Below, piece after piece: positions 1 to 11,353 of a DNA stretch of 64,000 nt. Origin of the DNA: Earliella scabrosa (lineage: Eukaryota > Basidiomycota > Agaricomycetes > Polyporales > Polyporaceae); the NCBI GenBank assembly GCA_022605405.1, contig JABYQQ010000006.1:372001-436000 (forward strand). The letters run 5' to 3'. The position numbers and the translations under genes were made by a program. The notes beneath the pieces are model-generated. The model saw nothing but the letters and a program-made list of their open reading frames with translations, made no database searches and was not told the origin of the DNA. Numbering within the stretch: position 1 is the first letter of the stretch; every line of letters starts with the position of its first letter.

Positions 1-452
1 CCATCGATGCCGTTCTTCCAATCCGGATCGAGGGCGCATTCTCTCAGGCGTACATCTTCAGTGGGACACAATTCATTCGCATCAGGAACAAGTCAGGTAA
101 GACTCATATACTTGCATCCCCCTCATTGCTCATAGATCTGCGCAGACAATACTCAACAACAAGATGACCTCATCGATCCTCCTAAGCTGATTGTGGATGG
201 CTGGCCCGCACTAGCGAGCGCCGGATTCCAATACGTCGATACATTACTACAAGACCTGGAGGACGAAAAGAGAGTCTACTTCTTCTGCGGCGACTACTAC
301 GTGCTCGCCTCAGCCGAACCGGGTATGTGGCTCATCGTCCTTGTCCCGAGTCACCATTAACACTCTCCCACGCAGATACGAGAGATTACATCGAGCCGAA
401 AATGCTAGTGACAGAGGGTTGGCCCTTCTTGGTGAAAGCCGGCTTCTGGTGA
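1..452 (+). CDS. C-terminal part of a hemopexin-like repeat protein (5' end outside window)
   Basis: Three exons (1-96, 146-322, 376-452) with GT-AG introns of 49 and 53 nt join in one frame that ends in TGA at 450-452. The peptide carries successive hemopexin-like blade motifs: an 'IDAVLP' strand, 'AYIFSGTQFIRI', a 'GWPALASAGFQYVDT' loop, 'VYFFCGDYYVLAS' and a final 'GWPFLVKAGFW' at the C-terminus. The full gene at 3503-5288 has the same order, the same intron positions and the same last residues, so this is a tandem paralog. Hemopexin folds usually bind ligands or proteins. The ligand here is unknown. Whether this copy also has the ADP-ribosyltransferase-like N-terminus cannot be seen. Confidence 0.75.
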
Positions 453-2011
453 AGCTTAAGAATCCGCCGAGCCTATCACGGCAAGCACACAGGTCTCGCA
501 ACCACTGTCTCATCGTCGCCTCTCAGACTGTTCGCCCGACTCCCACGTACCACCACCTGTACTACGGTTTGATACCGATGCTCCCAGTCTCGTCTCACTT
601 ACGTTCCGATCTCGTCAACACTGTCCGTCCGAGTTAGCAGTTTCTGCGCGCGCTTCGTGTACGATACTATCAAGCTGGTGGTGACCGTATGTTCTGTTCC
701 GCCGATTCGCGTCAACCTTGCCTACGTTACCCTCTCATGTACGATATTGGAACGTTGTTTCGCCGAGTATTCCTTCCATGTACGATATTGGAGTTGACTC
801 TTTCGCCGAGTATTCCTTCCATGAATGACATGCTATTTCGTACCTTGTTGGCCTTGTACCTGGCGGTGACAGTACGATCAAAGTGGATCACTTGGAGAGA
901 GAGGATAGGGCAACCTCGTCTCTCGCCGACGGAGATCATATGGCACTGAAGCTGATTCCACGGCAAGCATCCCCAAATATCGCATCAAAGGATATGTGTC
1001 CGGCAGCCTACATGTCACGAATATAAACAAAGGGCTCTTTGTTGGCAGACAAACATTTCACGAACATGTCATGCCCTCCAGCAATCATGTCAAAGGCCTC
1101 GAGATTCCGGGATGCACGCCGTGTTCGGAGTCGAGCCGCATCGCACTCCACCGGCAAGCAACTTCCAAGGTTACGGACATGCACGCGGTTGGGATACTCA
1201 GGAAATTTATTCGCGCACGACGAGCCATGTGAAATATATGGGCAAATGAAGGCAGGCAAACATTGCCATGGAATGAGAGAGAGACAGGGGAGCCTGGACC
1301 GTGACTGCTTTACCGCATCTCACTATGATGCAATCATGGCCCCCGTCTAAAACGACACCTTGCCCAATGCCCTCAGCTGGCTGACTATGACCAGATCGGC
1401 CCTTCCCCTGCCGCGACCGCCCGAATGTCATGCCGCTGAGGATGAGTCGATAGCTTATGAGGATGCTTTCAGTAGATCCGTGCGGTGTCACGGTACTACC
1501 GTGCGCTAGTCAATGCTGAGTCGCTCTTCGTTGTCTGTTGTCTTTTCCTGATGGGTTGAGTTAGGGGTGTTGTCCTAGTGTTGTCCCACCCGGATTTTGC
1601 GCCTGCTCGTCCGGTCCACACTCATCCGAGAAACTGCGCTCCCATGAACTCTGTTTATGCCGATGCGTCCTCACCTAGGCCTCCGAATCCTCGTGCGCTC
1701 CTCGCTCCGACGGCAGCTAGCACGACAGGGCCTGTCAGGCGGCAGGCGTGGACAGTGAAGGGGGAGGAGCCGCTGGAGATGGCTGCGGCTGCTGTGGAAC
1801 GCGTTCCGACATGGGACATCGTTCTTTGTCGTCTGGTGTTGACATGAAGACCCGCCGCTACGCGTGAGTGAGCGGTCAGTTCACTCTGGCAGCCGTACTC
1901 ATCATGGCTTGCCCCTTTGAGGGACACTCGCGGCAGTTGCGCTAGCGTTCATTCCGCCTCAGAGGCGCTCGTGTAATTGCGGGCCGTGAGTCGCAAGGAC
2001 TCTATATCATG
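453..2011. other. Intergenic, no gene recognised
   Basis: Short overlapping frames occur on both strands. None shows domain motifs, coherent splice sites or a coding-like third-position pattern. The stretch holds one short tandem duplication (737-820). The first part is the 3' flank of the partial hemopexin gene and weakly resembles the 3' flank of the second copy. Confidence 0.5.
737..820. repeat. Two-copy tandem duplication of about 42 bp
   Basis: Two adjacent units both begin ATGTACGATATTGGA and both end TTCGCCGAGTATTCCTTCC, with a slightly different centre. No function is evident. Confidence 0.8.
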
Positions 2012-3207
2012 GTTGCGAGCGAAGCGAGCATACCCCATAGGCGTTGACCGGACGCACTTCGCAGGGGACAAACAAGGACAAATTGTCCGGGTACAGTGAT
2101 CAAATGTTAGCGCTCGAGACTCGATACTTGACCACTGCTTTCATGAATCCCTCTGAGTCTCGAAGTACATGCCCTTACACATGATAGGCTCAATTATGGG
2201 AGTTTTTGTGAAGAAAAGGTAACTCAGTGAAGAGAAATCTGCTCACCACCGCCGACGCCACAACCACAGCGAACAAGCGCCCAGACGCATGATGTGGCCT
2301 CAGGCGTAGCGAGCAACACCGTGCTAACGGAGACTAGTAGAACTTCCAACTCTTGTCTCCACGTGTTGTGTGAGTTCCAGGGAGACGCTGCTGCAAGGTT
2401 GCAAAACAATCCGACTGGACCGGAGACATTGAAACCGCACAGGGACACATTCTGACGCATCATGCATCCTGCGGTGTGGTTGACATCCTGCCAGGCATCG
2501 AGCGCAGACCGATACTAAGGTTCGATTCGTGCGAACGTTTCTAATCCAACGCGGGTCCCACCTAGATAGGAGCATGTAACTGATACTGGAGCTCGTGACA
2601 GTGACATGCCGCACAATTTGTACGACACGGTACTACGGAAGAAATCTGAACTTGAACTTCGCACGTACGTTCTCACTGTGGACGGCGAAACCCAGGGCTC
2701 AACAGAGATGACCTCAGGCGTTAGGAGGCAGCGGTACGTTAGCTCCGCACCTTCAACGATCTCGTCGGGACTTCATTCAACCAACGTCTAGTAGAAGCTC
2801 AAGTTGCGCCCTGCCTCCTGGATCTGTCATTCAACGACTTGGCTTGCCACCAGACGCCTCCCTCGAGCTGTTGGAAGTTCTACTAGTCTCCGTTAGCACG
2901 GTGTTGCTCGCTACGCCTGAGGCCACATCATGCGTCTGGGCGCTTGTTCGCTGTGGTTGTGGCGTCGGCGGTGGTGAGCAGATTTCTCTTCACTGAGCTA
3001 CCTTTTCTTCACAAAACTCCCATAATTGAGCCTATCATGTGTAAGGGCATGTACTTCGAGACTCAGAGGGATTCATGAAAGCAGTGGTCAAGTATCGAGT
3101 CTCGAGCGCTAACATTTGATCACTGTACCCGGACAATTTGTCCTTGTTTGTCCCCTGCGAAGTGCGTCTGGTCAACGCCTATGGGGTTTGCTCGCTTCGC
3201 TCACAAC
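2012..3207. repeat. Foldback element with ~339 bp inverted arms
   Basis: Bases 2012-2350 are nearly perfectly repeated in reverse complement at 2870-3207, around a 519 bp unique core. The outer ends read GTTG(C/T)GAGCGAAGCGAGC on both sides, and only a handful of mismatches or single-base indels were seen along the arms. The core has no ORF with a recognisable product. This is the structure of a non-autonomous terminal-inverted-repeat (foldback or MITE-like) transposon. No convincing target-site duplication was found next to the ends, so the exact boundaries and the superfamily are open. Confidence 0.8.
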
Positions 3208-3319
3208 AATGTCACCCGTCGTCGCCCAAGCCAGAACTCAAACACCACATTGCAGCTCCACGGACCACCATGCAACTCATGTCACAACTCTTTCACTACC
3301 TGAACCGGTGAACGCGGGG

Positions 3320-3333
3320 TATATATATATATA
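3320..3333 (+). promoter_or_regulatory. TATA box upstream of the ADP-ribosyltransferase/hemopexin gene
   Basis: An uninterrupted TATATATATATATA run in otherwise GC-balanced sequence. It lies about 170 nt before the chosen start codon. The leader between them contains a plausible 5'-UTR intron (GTGAGT at 3424 to TGTCAG at 3495). Confidence 0.55.
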
Positions 3334-3502
3334 CTGCTGCTTGAATCCTGCAGTGCCCACAGCGAACAGCCATCGCCCTTCGTCAACTTCTCATGAACCT
3401 CCATTCCTATCCTCCTCACACACGTGAGTATATCTTGCCATCCATCCATGCACCGATGACGAGAAGCTCAATGTGACTTCCTCGTCTCATTGTCAGAGTG
3501 CA

Positions 3503-5288
3503 ATGGGTGGCGCATCGCAAGGTTCGAGGCTGGTTTCTTACCGCTCCGACCTGTCGGAGAGTGAGGCCGCGGTGACCATTGACCGCATTCAGCAGGCTAC
3601 TGGGACCAACTTCACCATCATCTTTCGTGACGCTGTTTCTGAGGACTCTGGAGAGATCAGCAGGCCTGCTGCCGAACCGGTCTTCCGTTGGACCAATCTC
3701 CATCCTTCGATCGTGTTCGACTCCGGGTTCATTGGAGGGGCCAACATCTCCGATGACACTCCCCTTGACACGAAACTCTACAATGTCGCAGCTCAACTCA
3801 CGACCAAGGGGCGCCAGTCTTCGATCTTTGTGTCCGCCGTGAAGCGCGTCCCCACCGTCACTCCGTCCATTCCTTCTGAGTCCGACTCGGAGAAGCTCGT
3901 ATCGTGGAGACCGTCGCGGCGATCAAAGGCTCTCCGAGTCAGCGAGTTCATCTTTGAATACGAGATCCTGGCGCACGGTGGCATCGACGTAAATGCTACG
4001 CTCAACAAGTCCTTCCCCCACGAGCAGATCGCTTTTCCCGGAGGCATCCGCCGGCAGTTCATTCGCGCAGCTCGGGAGTGGCGGGGCTCGCAGCCCGTAC
4101 GACTCTGGGTGAATCCCTACTTCGACAACACCGCCAATAGAAAGGAGCTGTCCCCTCCGCAATCGAAGCTTCCTGCATTGTTTCGCGCACCTCCTGGCAA
4201 TTCCAGCACCCCCGGCGGCAACGTGATGTTCTACCTCCCCTCAGAAAAGCATGAGGCGATCAAAGACGACTTCCTGAGCGGTCCCGGCGAGATCGGTGAT
4301 CCTTACGGGTCCCTGAACGATTACGAATCTGACCACCCGGACGATGAGCCACCTTTCAAAGACGTCAAACGGGCGGTCATCAGCGTAGCGTCGTTCACGG
4401 ACCCTGTGGACGATCACCGTGCATACGTTTTCTACGGCAATCGCTTCACGCACATCCATGTCCCGGATGATAGAGGCAAGAAACAGGAGGGACTCTCCCA
4501 TATCATCAAGGATAGCTGGCCCTCGTTGGAATCCGCAAGGCGCGGTCACCTTGATGCCGTGCTTCTGGACGCCGGAGACAAATCCGAGGGGCGGCTTCTG
4601 CACGTCTTCTGGGCTCGTTTACACGCAAGCATCCGGTTCCAAGACAGCCCAAAGCGTGCGTTGATGTATTTTTCTTGCACCAGAACCTGCGCTCACCTAA
4701 TATTCACCAGACTCGCGCGTAGTTAAGGGTCCTGCGGAAATTACGGCCAGATGGCCGTCTCTCAAGGAGGCTAAGTTCAAGACCGTCGATGCCGTGTTGC
4801 CACTCCGAAACAGCACTGGCACCGGGCCTCCGGCCCGCAAGGTCTATGTCTTCAGCGGCGAGCATTACGTCCTCATCACGAACAAGATCGAATCAGGTGC
4901 GTTGTGATCGTTTCAGCGGTGTATATTTTGGACGAAATTGAGCTGACTTTCAACCTGCTATGGACAGCCGAGTCCCCCAATAGCGGCGAGGACTCGCTGA
5001 TCGAGGGTCCTAAGTCGATTTCGGGTGATTGGTCCGCACTCAAGAACGCGGGCTTCAAGTCCGTCGACACTGTGCTACTTTGCCCTTTGAACCCGGCTCG
5101 GGCGTACTTTTTCTGCGGTGATCACTACGTTCTCGCATCCGTCACTCCTGGTGCGTCGATTGCTGTTGGCCGCACTGTTCTCACTGAAGCGGTATTCATG
5201 CCCGCCTATCTCAGGTAACCCGAATGTCTTCGGAAAGGGATTGATCAAGGAAGACTGGCCGTCCTTGGTCAAAGCTGGCTTCTGGTGA
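3503..5288 (+). CDS. ADP-ribosyltransferase-like domain fused to hemopexin-like repeats
   Basis: Exons 3503-4655, 4711-4896, 4968-5150 and 5215-5288 give 531 codons. Residues about 45-200 resemble the enterotoxin-A/pierisin type of ADP-ribosyltransferase: a 'VFRW' strand with the NAD-binding Arg, 'LHPSIVFDSGF', 'LYNVAAQL', a 'SIFVSAVKR' strand in the STS position, 'GGIDVNATL' and an 'IAFPGGI' loop. The residue just before that loop is Gln, within 'HEQ', where active members have the ExE/QxE glutamate. Activity is therefore uncertain. Residues about 300-531 form four hemopexin-like repeats such as 'RWPSLKEAKFKTVDAVLP' and 'RAYFFCGDHYVLAS', ending 'VKAGFW'. There is no signal peptide. The ATG at 3503 is the first in-frame one. 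The ADP-ribosyltransferase call is by motif only. An inactive binding protein is an alternative. Confidence 0.65.
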
Positions 5289-7377
5289 GGTACGACGGAG
5301 AAATCAATGGATCACGTAGACAGCTTCGAGAATACTTGTTCCTCGCTCTCCAGGTTTTCACACTGTACCACGGTCCCATACCGATCGGCCCCGCGAACCG
5401 TCCCCTCATTCCCGTTCAACCCCTCACTCTCACGTCTATTACGATTCCAGTTCCCGTGTACTTGCGCTTCCTCTAGTCCGTTGACTTTCTAGTCAGTTTT
5501 TGCCCCACCAAGCTCCCCTCGTGGACGATAGTTAGTGTTCGGCACCTCTTGGGTACACGTGTATGGTCAGCTACGGAAACTACCTCTTGGGTATCTCGCC
5601 GCATCATCAGTGTTCAAGTTCTCACAACTTCGTACTTATGCATCCCGCACCTGCAGAACTTCATAGTGCTCATCCGAACTGCGTGTGCTCACAAGGTGAC
5701 AGGGCCTCGAACGGTGTTCACCTGCATTGTTTCGTATGTCAGCTTGGGAAGCTGCCGCATTTGAGAAATCTTGAGTTGTGCGGTCGGTGTCGAGAATCAC
5801 AATGCCAAGGCCGCGGCCGATCTCGGTACGTGGCTGTGCCGGACCGTCCCTCTTTCGTCCGACCGAACTCGCGTTCCTCTATAGTGTCTTGAACTGCTTG
5901 TGCTGCTTGTGGCTGACAGTTGCTCGCTTGCTCATCTCATCGCACAGTACATTGCAGGGAACAGCAAGGACGAAGTCTTCGAAGGCGCTACAAGCGTCTG
6001 TTCCGAAGGCAGGTGGTCAGGCTCGGCGAGGAACTTGGGCGGGGTAAGTTCAAGTCCGTCGAGACGGTCTTCATGATCGCAACGATGTCACTTTGGGGCC
6101 TATTTGACCATATTGTATATGGACGCCTGCTAGATCGAGTACGTTGACCGCCACCACGTGTTCCGTCAGTACGATCTGACAGTCATCCTGATACACAGGG
6201 AACTCTGATTTTCACGCTGTAGCTCATGTATCGCTACTATGCCTTGCATGGCAATGCACGCGATACATATTGTTGTTGTTCCATGCGTCATGGAGCTGGA
6301 CTTATGCACATCGCTCATCAATGCCAAAGCTGTCAGGTCTCTTCGGTTCTCTGCTTCGTGTCTATCGTTATATCAATTCATCAGGAGCTAACAATGACTC
6401 TACGAGCAGGTTCGTCGCCATATGGGTCAGAGACAGGGTAGACCTTCGTTCCCTCGCGCGGAGAAACTCAATGGGGAACCGCGGCTTTGGATTCAGTGAG
6501 GATCGCGGTCGGACGTGATGCCGTTACATCGCGAGACGGTGACGTTGAGTTTGACCGGAGAAGCTCGCTGCCACTCGCGCCGCAGGGCTCAGCGCCCGAC
6601 GAAGCGCGTGAACGGTCCCACCGCGAGCAGTCACTCCAACCACGGTCAGTTCCACCCTGCGCTCTCGAAGCTGCTCAGTCTCGTAAGCTACAGGTGAGCG
6701 GCCGAGGGCGTGGCATCATGTTCCGCACGAGAAAGTCTCGCGGAAGGGGAGAGATGGTGTTTATACCACCACCGCACGCTCAGCTGACACGAAGAGCAGC
6801 GCTGGAGACCGATCAGCTCCGGGTTGGTCAGCGTGGATGGACAGATTGAGCCTGTCGTGGGGCGTCAACGTGAACGTGGCTTCCCTATGATGACAGCAGC
6901 GCTAGTCCGAGTGCTCATGCCAACTCGGACAAGGTGCATTGGAGTCGTGCTATGCTCTGTCGCCCATATACATACCTTATCCGACGACATGGCATCGCTC
7001 CACGATGCACCTCATCCCTCCGGCGATGTGGTGCGTACAGTTCCGGCGGGGCTGAACAGCCGTCTCTCCTTCCACAGGACTGGTACTACCACGAACGCGC
7101 AGGTGGACCACATAGATCCGTGCTGGCATCGGTCGCTACCGTGAACTGTGCGCCGGTTGCGGCGTGTCCGCACTCGAACTCTAAGGCTATTCGCTTACGC
7201 CCTTGCCACGGTCAGCTTCCGAAAGTCGGTCGCTCATCAGACAGGGCTTCTAGCGGCGCCGCAGTTGACAGCCCCCATATGTAAGTGTGAGGAGTCCGTC
7301 GAAGGAGCGCGTCTTCATATCTCATCGCTGGCGGTTCCAGCTATCCCCCCCTCCCACACGCTCTGCCGCTATTCTAC
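5289..7377. other. No intact gene; possible hemopexin-repeat relic near 6000-6085
   Basis: No reading frame here gives a convincing product. At about 6000-6085 the plus strand reads a blade-like segment (RW...GKFKSVETVF). It matches the position-specific pattern of the hemopexin repeats upstream but has no flanking continuity, so it looks like a decayed third copy. The rest appears to be unconstrained spacer. Confidence 0.4.
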
Positions 7378-9511
7378 ATGAGCACAACAAACACAACAGT
7401 GGCAGCCCATGCATCGAAACAGGATCTCCTCCATCACACGTACGGCGTGATTTTGGTAGCTGGCCTATTGGCACTATTGTGAGTGTCTTCAATTTGTTAT
7501 TGTTGCTACGGCCTGACCCATCTATCTGGACCGCCAGTCTGTCCGGCGCAGTGTTTGCTCAGGTCGTTGTCTACTTCCGCCTCTATCCGACAGATGATGC
7601 AAAGATCAAGGGCATGGTGCGCCTACTCTTACATAGCCTTCTGTTATGAGGCTGACACTTCGACATCTGCGAAAGGTCCTCCTCCTGTTCGTGCTCGACA
7701 TCACACATTCCGCAATGATTTGCACAGCAAATTGGCAAAACCTCATGACTAGCTTCGGCAACTACGGAGAGTTCAGTCGGATCAGCTGGTATTATCCTAT
7801 ACATCTGTTCCCGATGCGAGGCTGAGCGGTTTAAACGTCCAGGTCCATCGCAGTATGTATCATCGCACTTCTGCAGTTCAGTGGACGAAGACTCACTCGC
7901 AATGACTCGTTGAGACTACGATTGCAATAACAGTAAGGCGTCCCCGACGCACATATGCACGCGTACCTGAGCTTATGACTTGTGTCTAGGCAACGACTAC
8001 CTTCATAGCTCATTGGTGAGTTTCGATGCACTGCGCTTGTCCCGCGTAGTTGAGGACATACGACTTCAGTTTTTTCACCAATCGAATCCACGGACGTACG
8101 AGAAGTTCCGCTCTAACGAACCACTGGAAACTAAAGCTCCCCTGCTCGATTACTAGTCAGCAACGGGAGATGGATCATCACGGCACCTTTGGTATGTTTC
8201 AGACAGCCTATGTGTCCGAGTCCCTATCGCCTAACCCTACTTGATGCAGTTGACCTTGGCTCTTGCTCGCCTCGGTAAGATGCTCCAGATAGCCATGTCC
8301 ATCTCTTACACTCAGTCTCATCTTCACGCGCAGTCTCGGGACTTGGTATGTGCCCGCTCAATTGTCAGCACTATCAACGCTGAGTTCGCCTCGGCGCCAG
8401 TGACGACAGGGGAGATGTAGGTCTCTTTTTTCGCGCTCGCTCGGAGCACTTGTTGAGTTGAGGCAATCTCAGGGGTCGTCTACGAGACTTCGGGCTCATG
8501 CTAGAACACTATGAGGTACGTCCAGATAGTCATGGCTGCGACACACTGACGGACTTCGTTCGTAGTATCTACTCACTCTCGGCCTGGCGATAGCCACGGC
8601 AACGGACGTCTTGATCACCATCTTCATGTGCTTTTACCTACGCCGTCGGCGCAGTGGACTATCGAGGTGAGCAGAAGAAGACATATGAGCTGTGTAGTGC
8701 TGACGGAATTCATGCAGGACGGATCGCGTCGTCAACGAGCTCACGCTCTTTGCTGTTGAAACCGGCATGCTCACCTCGTATGCGTTCTGATGTCTCGTCT
8801 CGCTGTGCAGAACGATCTAACGGGGCCGACTGATAGCTTGACGACTGTGCTGTCTCTCTTCTTTGTACGTCGATGAACCTCCGTGTCGGAATCCATACTG
8901 ACGATTTTCGTACAGTGGCTGCGGACCCCAGAAAACCTCGTCTTCATGGGGCTCCATCTCAACATCTGTAAACGTGAGTTGTAATCTTCCCTGTCGGATG
9001 CCGTTCACGTCGCTCAGGATCTATACAGTGTATGCCAACTCGATCTTGGCAAGGTACACCAATTGTCGATGTCGGCACTCGCCCCGTGATGCTGACGCAG
9101 GGCGAACAGCTTGAACTCACGAAAGTCTCTACTCAAGACGATGGAAGGAACCATCGACACGGAAGGGTACCCACTACCCATCATGTTTCCACGCACGTTC
9201 AGTACTCGCGGTCAACGAGTAAGTGACCCCATCGACCGTCTTCCCCTCCATATTGAACGTGCAATCCACATAGTCCCGTGTCCTCGGTCGTGGCACTACA
9301 AAGGGTTCTACCTCGATGAAGGTGAGAGCATCCCCATATGATTGTCGGAAGTGTGTGACCTGATGCCCTCGACTCGTACCAGCCCGTACAAGTGAACATT
9401 GACATCGAGTCCACTGTTCGCCACGAGGGCCTCGAACAGCGTCCCGATGACCGCGCAGCTGCAGCATCCCCAGAGAGCGTCAGAGTGTTTGAGAGCGTGA
9501 AACTGGACTGA
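7378..9511 (+). CDS. DUF6534-type seven-transmembrane protein, about 19 exons
   Basis: Spliced exons run 7378-7478, 7538-7616, 7676-7788, a tiny exon at 7843-7852 (least certain), 7990-8015, 8070-8095, 8157-8191, 8250-8274, 8334-8345, 8401-8416, 8473-8515, 8566-8666, 8718-8777, 8837-8864, 8916-8973, 9029-9053, 9110-9218, 9274-9321 and 9383-9511. They total about 347 codons in phase. The product follows the DUF6534 pattern: 'VVVYFRLYPTDDAKIKG', 'LLLFVLDITHSAM', a 'FFTNRIHGLSN' loop, 'ALARLVSGL', 'LLTLGLAIATATDVLIT', 'CFYLRRRRSGLSRTD', 'VETGMLTSL' and 'KLYANSILARSLNSRKS', then a polar tail. The family is common in Agaricomycetes, probably at the plasma membrane, and has no known function. The stretch between residues about 97 and 112 is shorter than usual, so another micro-exon may be missed. 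Confidence 0.75.
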
Positions 9512-9817
9512 TTGGACTGATTGACTGTGTAGTGATAATGCCGCTCTCTTGAAGACTGAATTCCTAAATCCTGTGTAATAGATCGAGGTCCCGTTCCGGG
9601 TGCGACGACCGCTAAGCGCTGCGGGACGTACGGTGTGGGACACTTGCAGACCGCGGGCGACTCCCAGGAAGGAACCCCATAACTTTGTCAAAGTCGCCGG
9701 CACGATTCTCCCGCTGTCACGGAAAACGTGGTGCAGAATCCGCCGCGCATGCGTCATTGAGCCGAACGCCGGCGTAGTCCCCGTGGGACCGACCGGTGAC
9801 CAGTCCGGTGGGAGAGT

Positions 9818-9824
9818 CTATAAG
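9818..9824 (+). promoter_or_regulatory. TATA box of the 2OG-Fe(II) dioxygenase gene
   Basis: The sequence CTATAAG lies about 94 nt before the ATG at 9913. The spacing is close to that of the UbiA gene (TATA at 19791, ATG at 19882). Confidence 0.5.
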
Positions 9825-9912
9825 ACATGAGGCTTTCAAGCTGGAGGGCGTCCGGTCGCGACTCGCAACTAACCTAAACTCACCTGATCGCTTCATACAC
9901 AGTGCCGCCAAC

Positions 9913-11353
9913 ATGTCCGATTTCCCCGGCCTTCCACCTTTCCCCGAGGACGTAGCAACTGTACCTTTGCTTGTTATTGACTTTGCGCTCATACAAAGGA
10001 GGGACAAGGCCGAGACCGACAAACTCTGGAAAGCAGCTACGGAGTTCGGTTTCTGGTAGTCAGTACCATCCCACGCTTGAAGCCCAGTATCCTATCCACT
10101 CACGAGACGAGATACACAGCCTCAAGAACCACGGCACCGATGCTGAGGTCGACGCGATGTTCGAGATGGGTGCGGAAACCATGAAATTGCCTCTGGAAGA
10201 GAAGATGAAGTATGAGCAAGGCGACGGCGGAATGTCCTTCGGGTATGGCCCGCTTCGCGTAGAGACTCGAATATGAGAACTTACCACAGTTACCATCTGT
10301 GCAGATACAAGGCGGCAGGTGCCAACGCCACCGACGAGCACGGAAACCTCGACACCATCGAATTCATCAACGTCGCCAAAGACGACGCCCTCGCCTGGCC
10401 CTCCCTCGTCCACCGCTCGTATCCGCCCACAGTGAACGCACGCATGGAGTCCACCATCAAGCCGTTCATCAAGAAGGCCCTCGGCGTCAACAACACCTTC
10501 CTGGAAGTATTCAACGATCGTCTCGGCCTGCCCCCCGGGACGCTCGCGAAGCTCCATCTCTTGGAAGAACCGAGCGGGAGCGAGTCGCGATGCATCAAGA
10601 ACCCACCAAAGCCCGACGACATGCCGGAGGACAGAGCCGCGCTCGGGGCGCACACCGATTTTGGCTCTCTAGTGAGTCGGTCAGGTCGGTGTCAATGAGT
10701 TCCCGCTGAGAGCTGAGTTCGGCGTCGCATAGTCGTTCCTCCATAATAGGCTGGGCGGGCTTCAAGTGATGGTCCCAGGAACAGAAGACTGGCGATACGT
10801 CAAGGTGAGAGCGATCCAACCACGATATATCGTCCACGAGGCTGAGTGCGAGGTAGCCATTGCCGGGCCATGCCGTCTGCAACATCGGGGATGCCCTAGC
10901 CATCTTCAGCGGCGGCATCCTCCGTTCCAATCTGCATCGCGTAGTGTGAGCGCTCTTCATAAGTGATGCCACTCACGACCGAAACTGGCGGACCACTCAC
11001 TCTTGAACAGACCGCCGCCCAAGGAGCAAGGCAAATTCGAGCGATGGTCTCTCGTGTTCTTCACGCGCCCCGGGTACTCCATCGTACTACGCCCACTCTC
11101 CTCCGAGAGCCAGATCGTCGCAGAAGCGCTCTCGAAGGCGCCCCCTGGCAAGTACGACGGCGGTGTCACGGCGCGGGAGTGGTTCATGCGGCGGATCAAG
11201 AATCAACGCATCAAGAACCGGACGGTGAGTGGGACTTGTGCTTACTATGCGTGGGCAGACTCATGAGGACTTGCGCATGTCCACAACGAACGATAGGGCC
11301 CGGAGACGTGGCGTAGCAGTCGAGGAACGGAGCACACGCCCACGGCGTACTGA
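9913..11353 (+). CDS. 2-oxoglutarate/Fe(II)-dependent dioxygenase (isopenicillin N synthase-like)
   Basis: Seven exons (9913-10055, 10120-10242, 10305-10671, 10733-10804, 10857-10945, 11011-11224, 11297-11353) give 354 codons, the usual length. The N-terminal DIOX_N part shows '[10 protein letters not shown]', 'ATEFGF' and 'LKNHG'. The catalytic part has 'GAHTDFGSL' (iron ligands His and Asp of the HxD motif), 'NRLGGLQVM', '[14 protein letters not shown]' and 'LHRVVPPP' (the distal His ligand). The tail ends 'GPETW.SSRGTEH', as in many fungal homologues. These soluble cytosolic enzymes hydroxylate, desaturate or cyclise small molecules using 2-oxoglutarate and O2. The substrate is unknown. 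The enzyme is the first of several tailoring-type genes running to 33.4 kb. Confidence 0.93.

Noticed and set aside
10060..10653. 197-codon antisense frame opposite the dioxygenase
   Set aside because: The plus strand carries the full dioxygenase motif series here, so this is a shadow.
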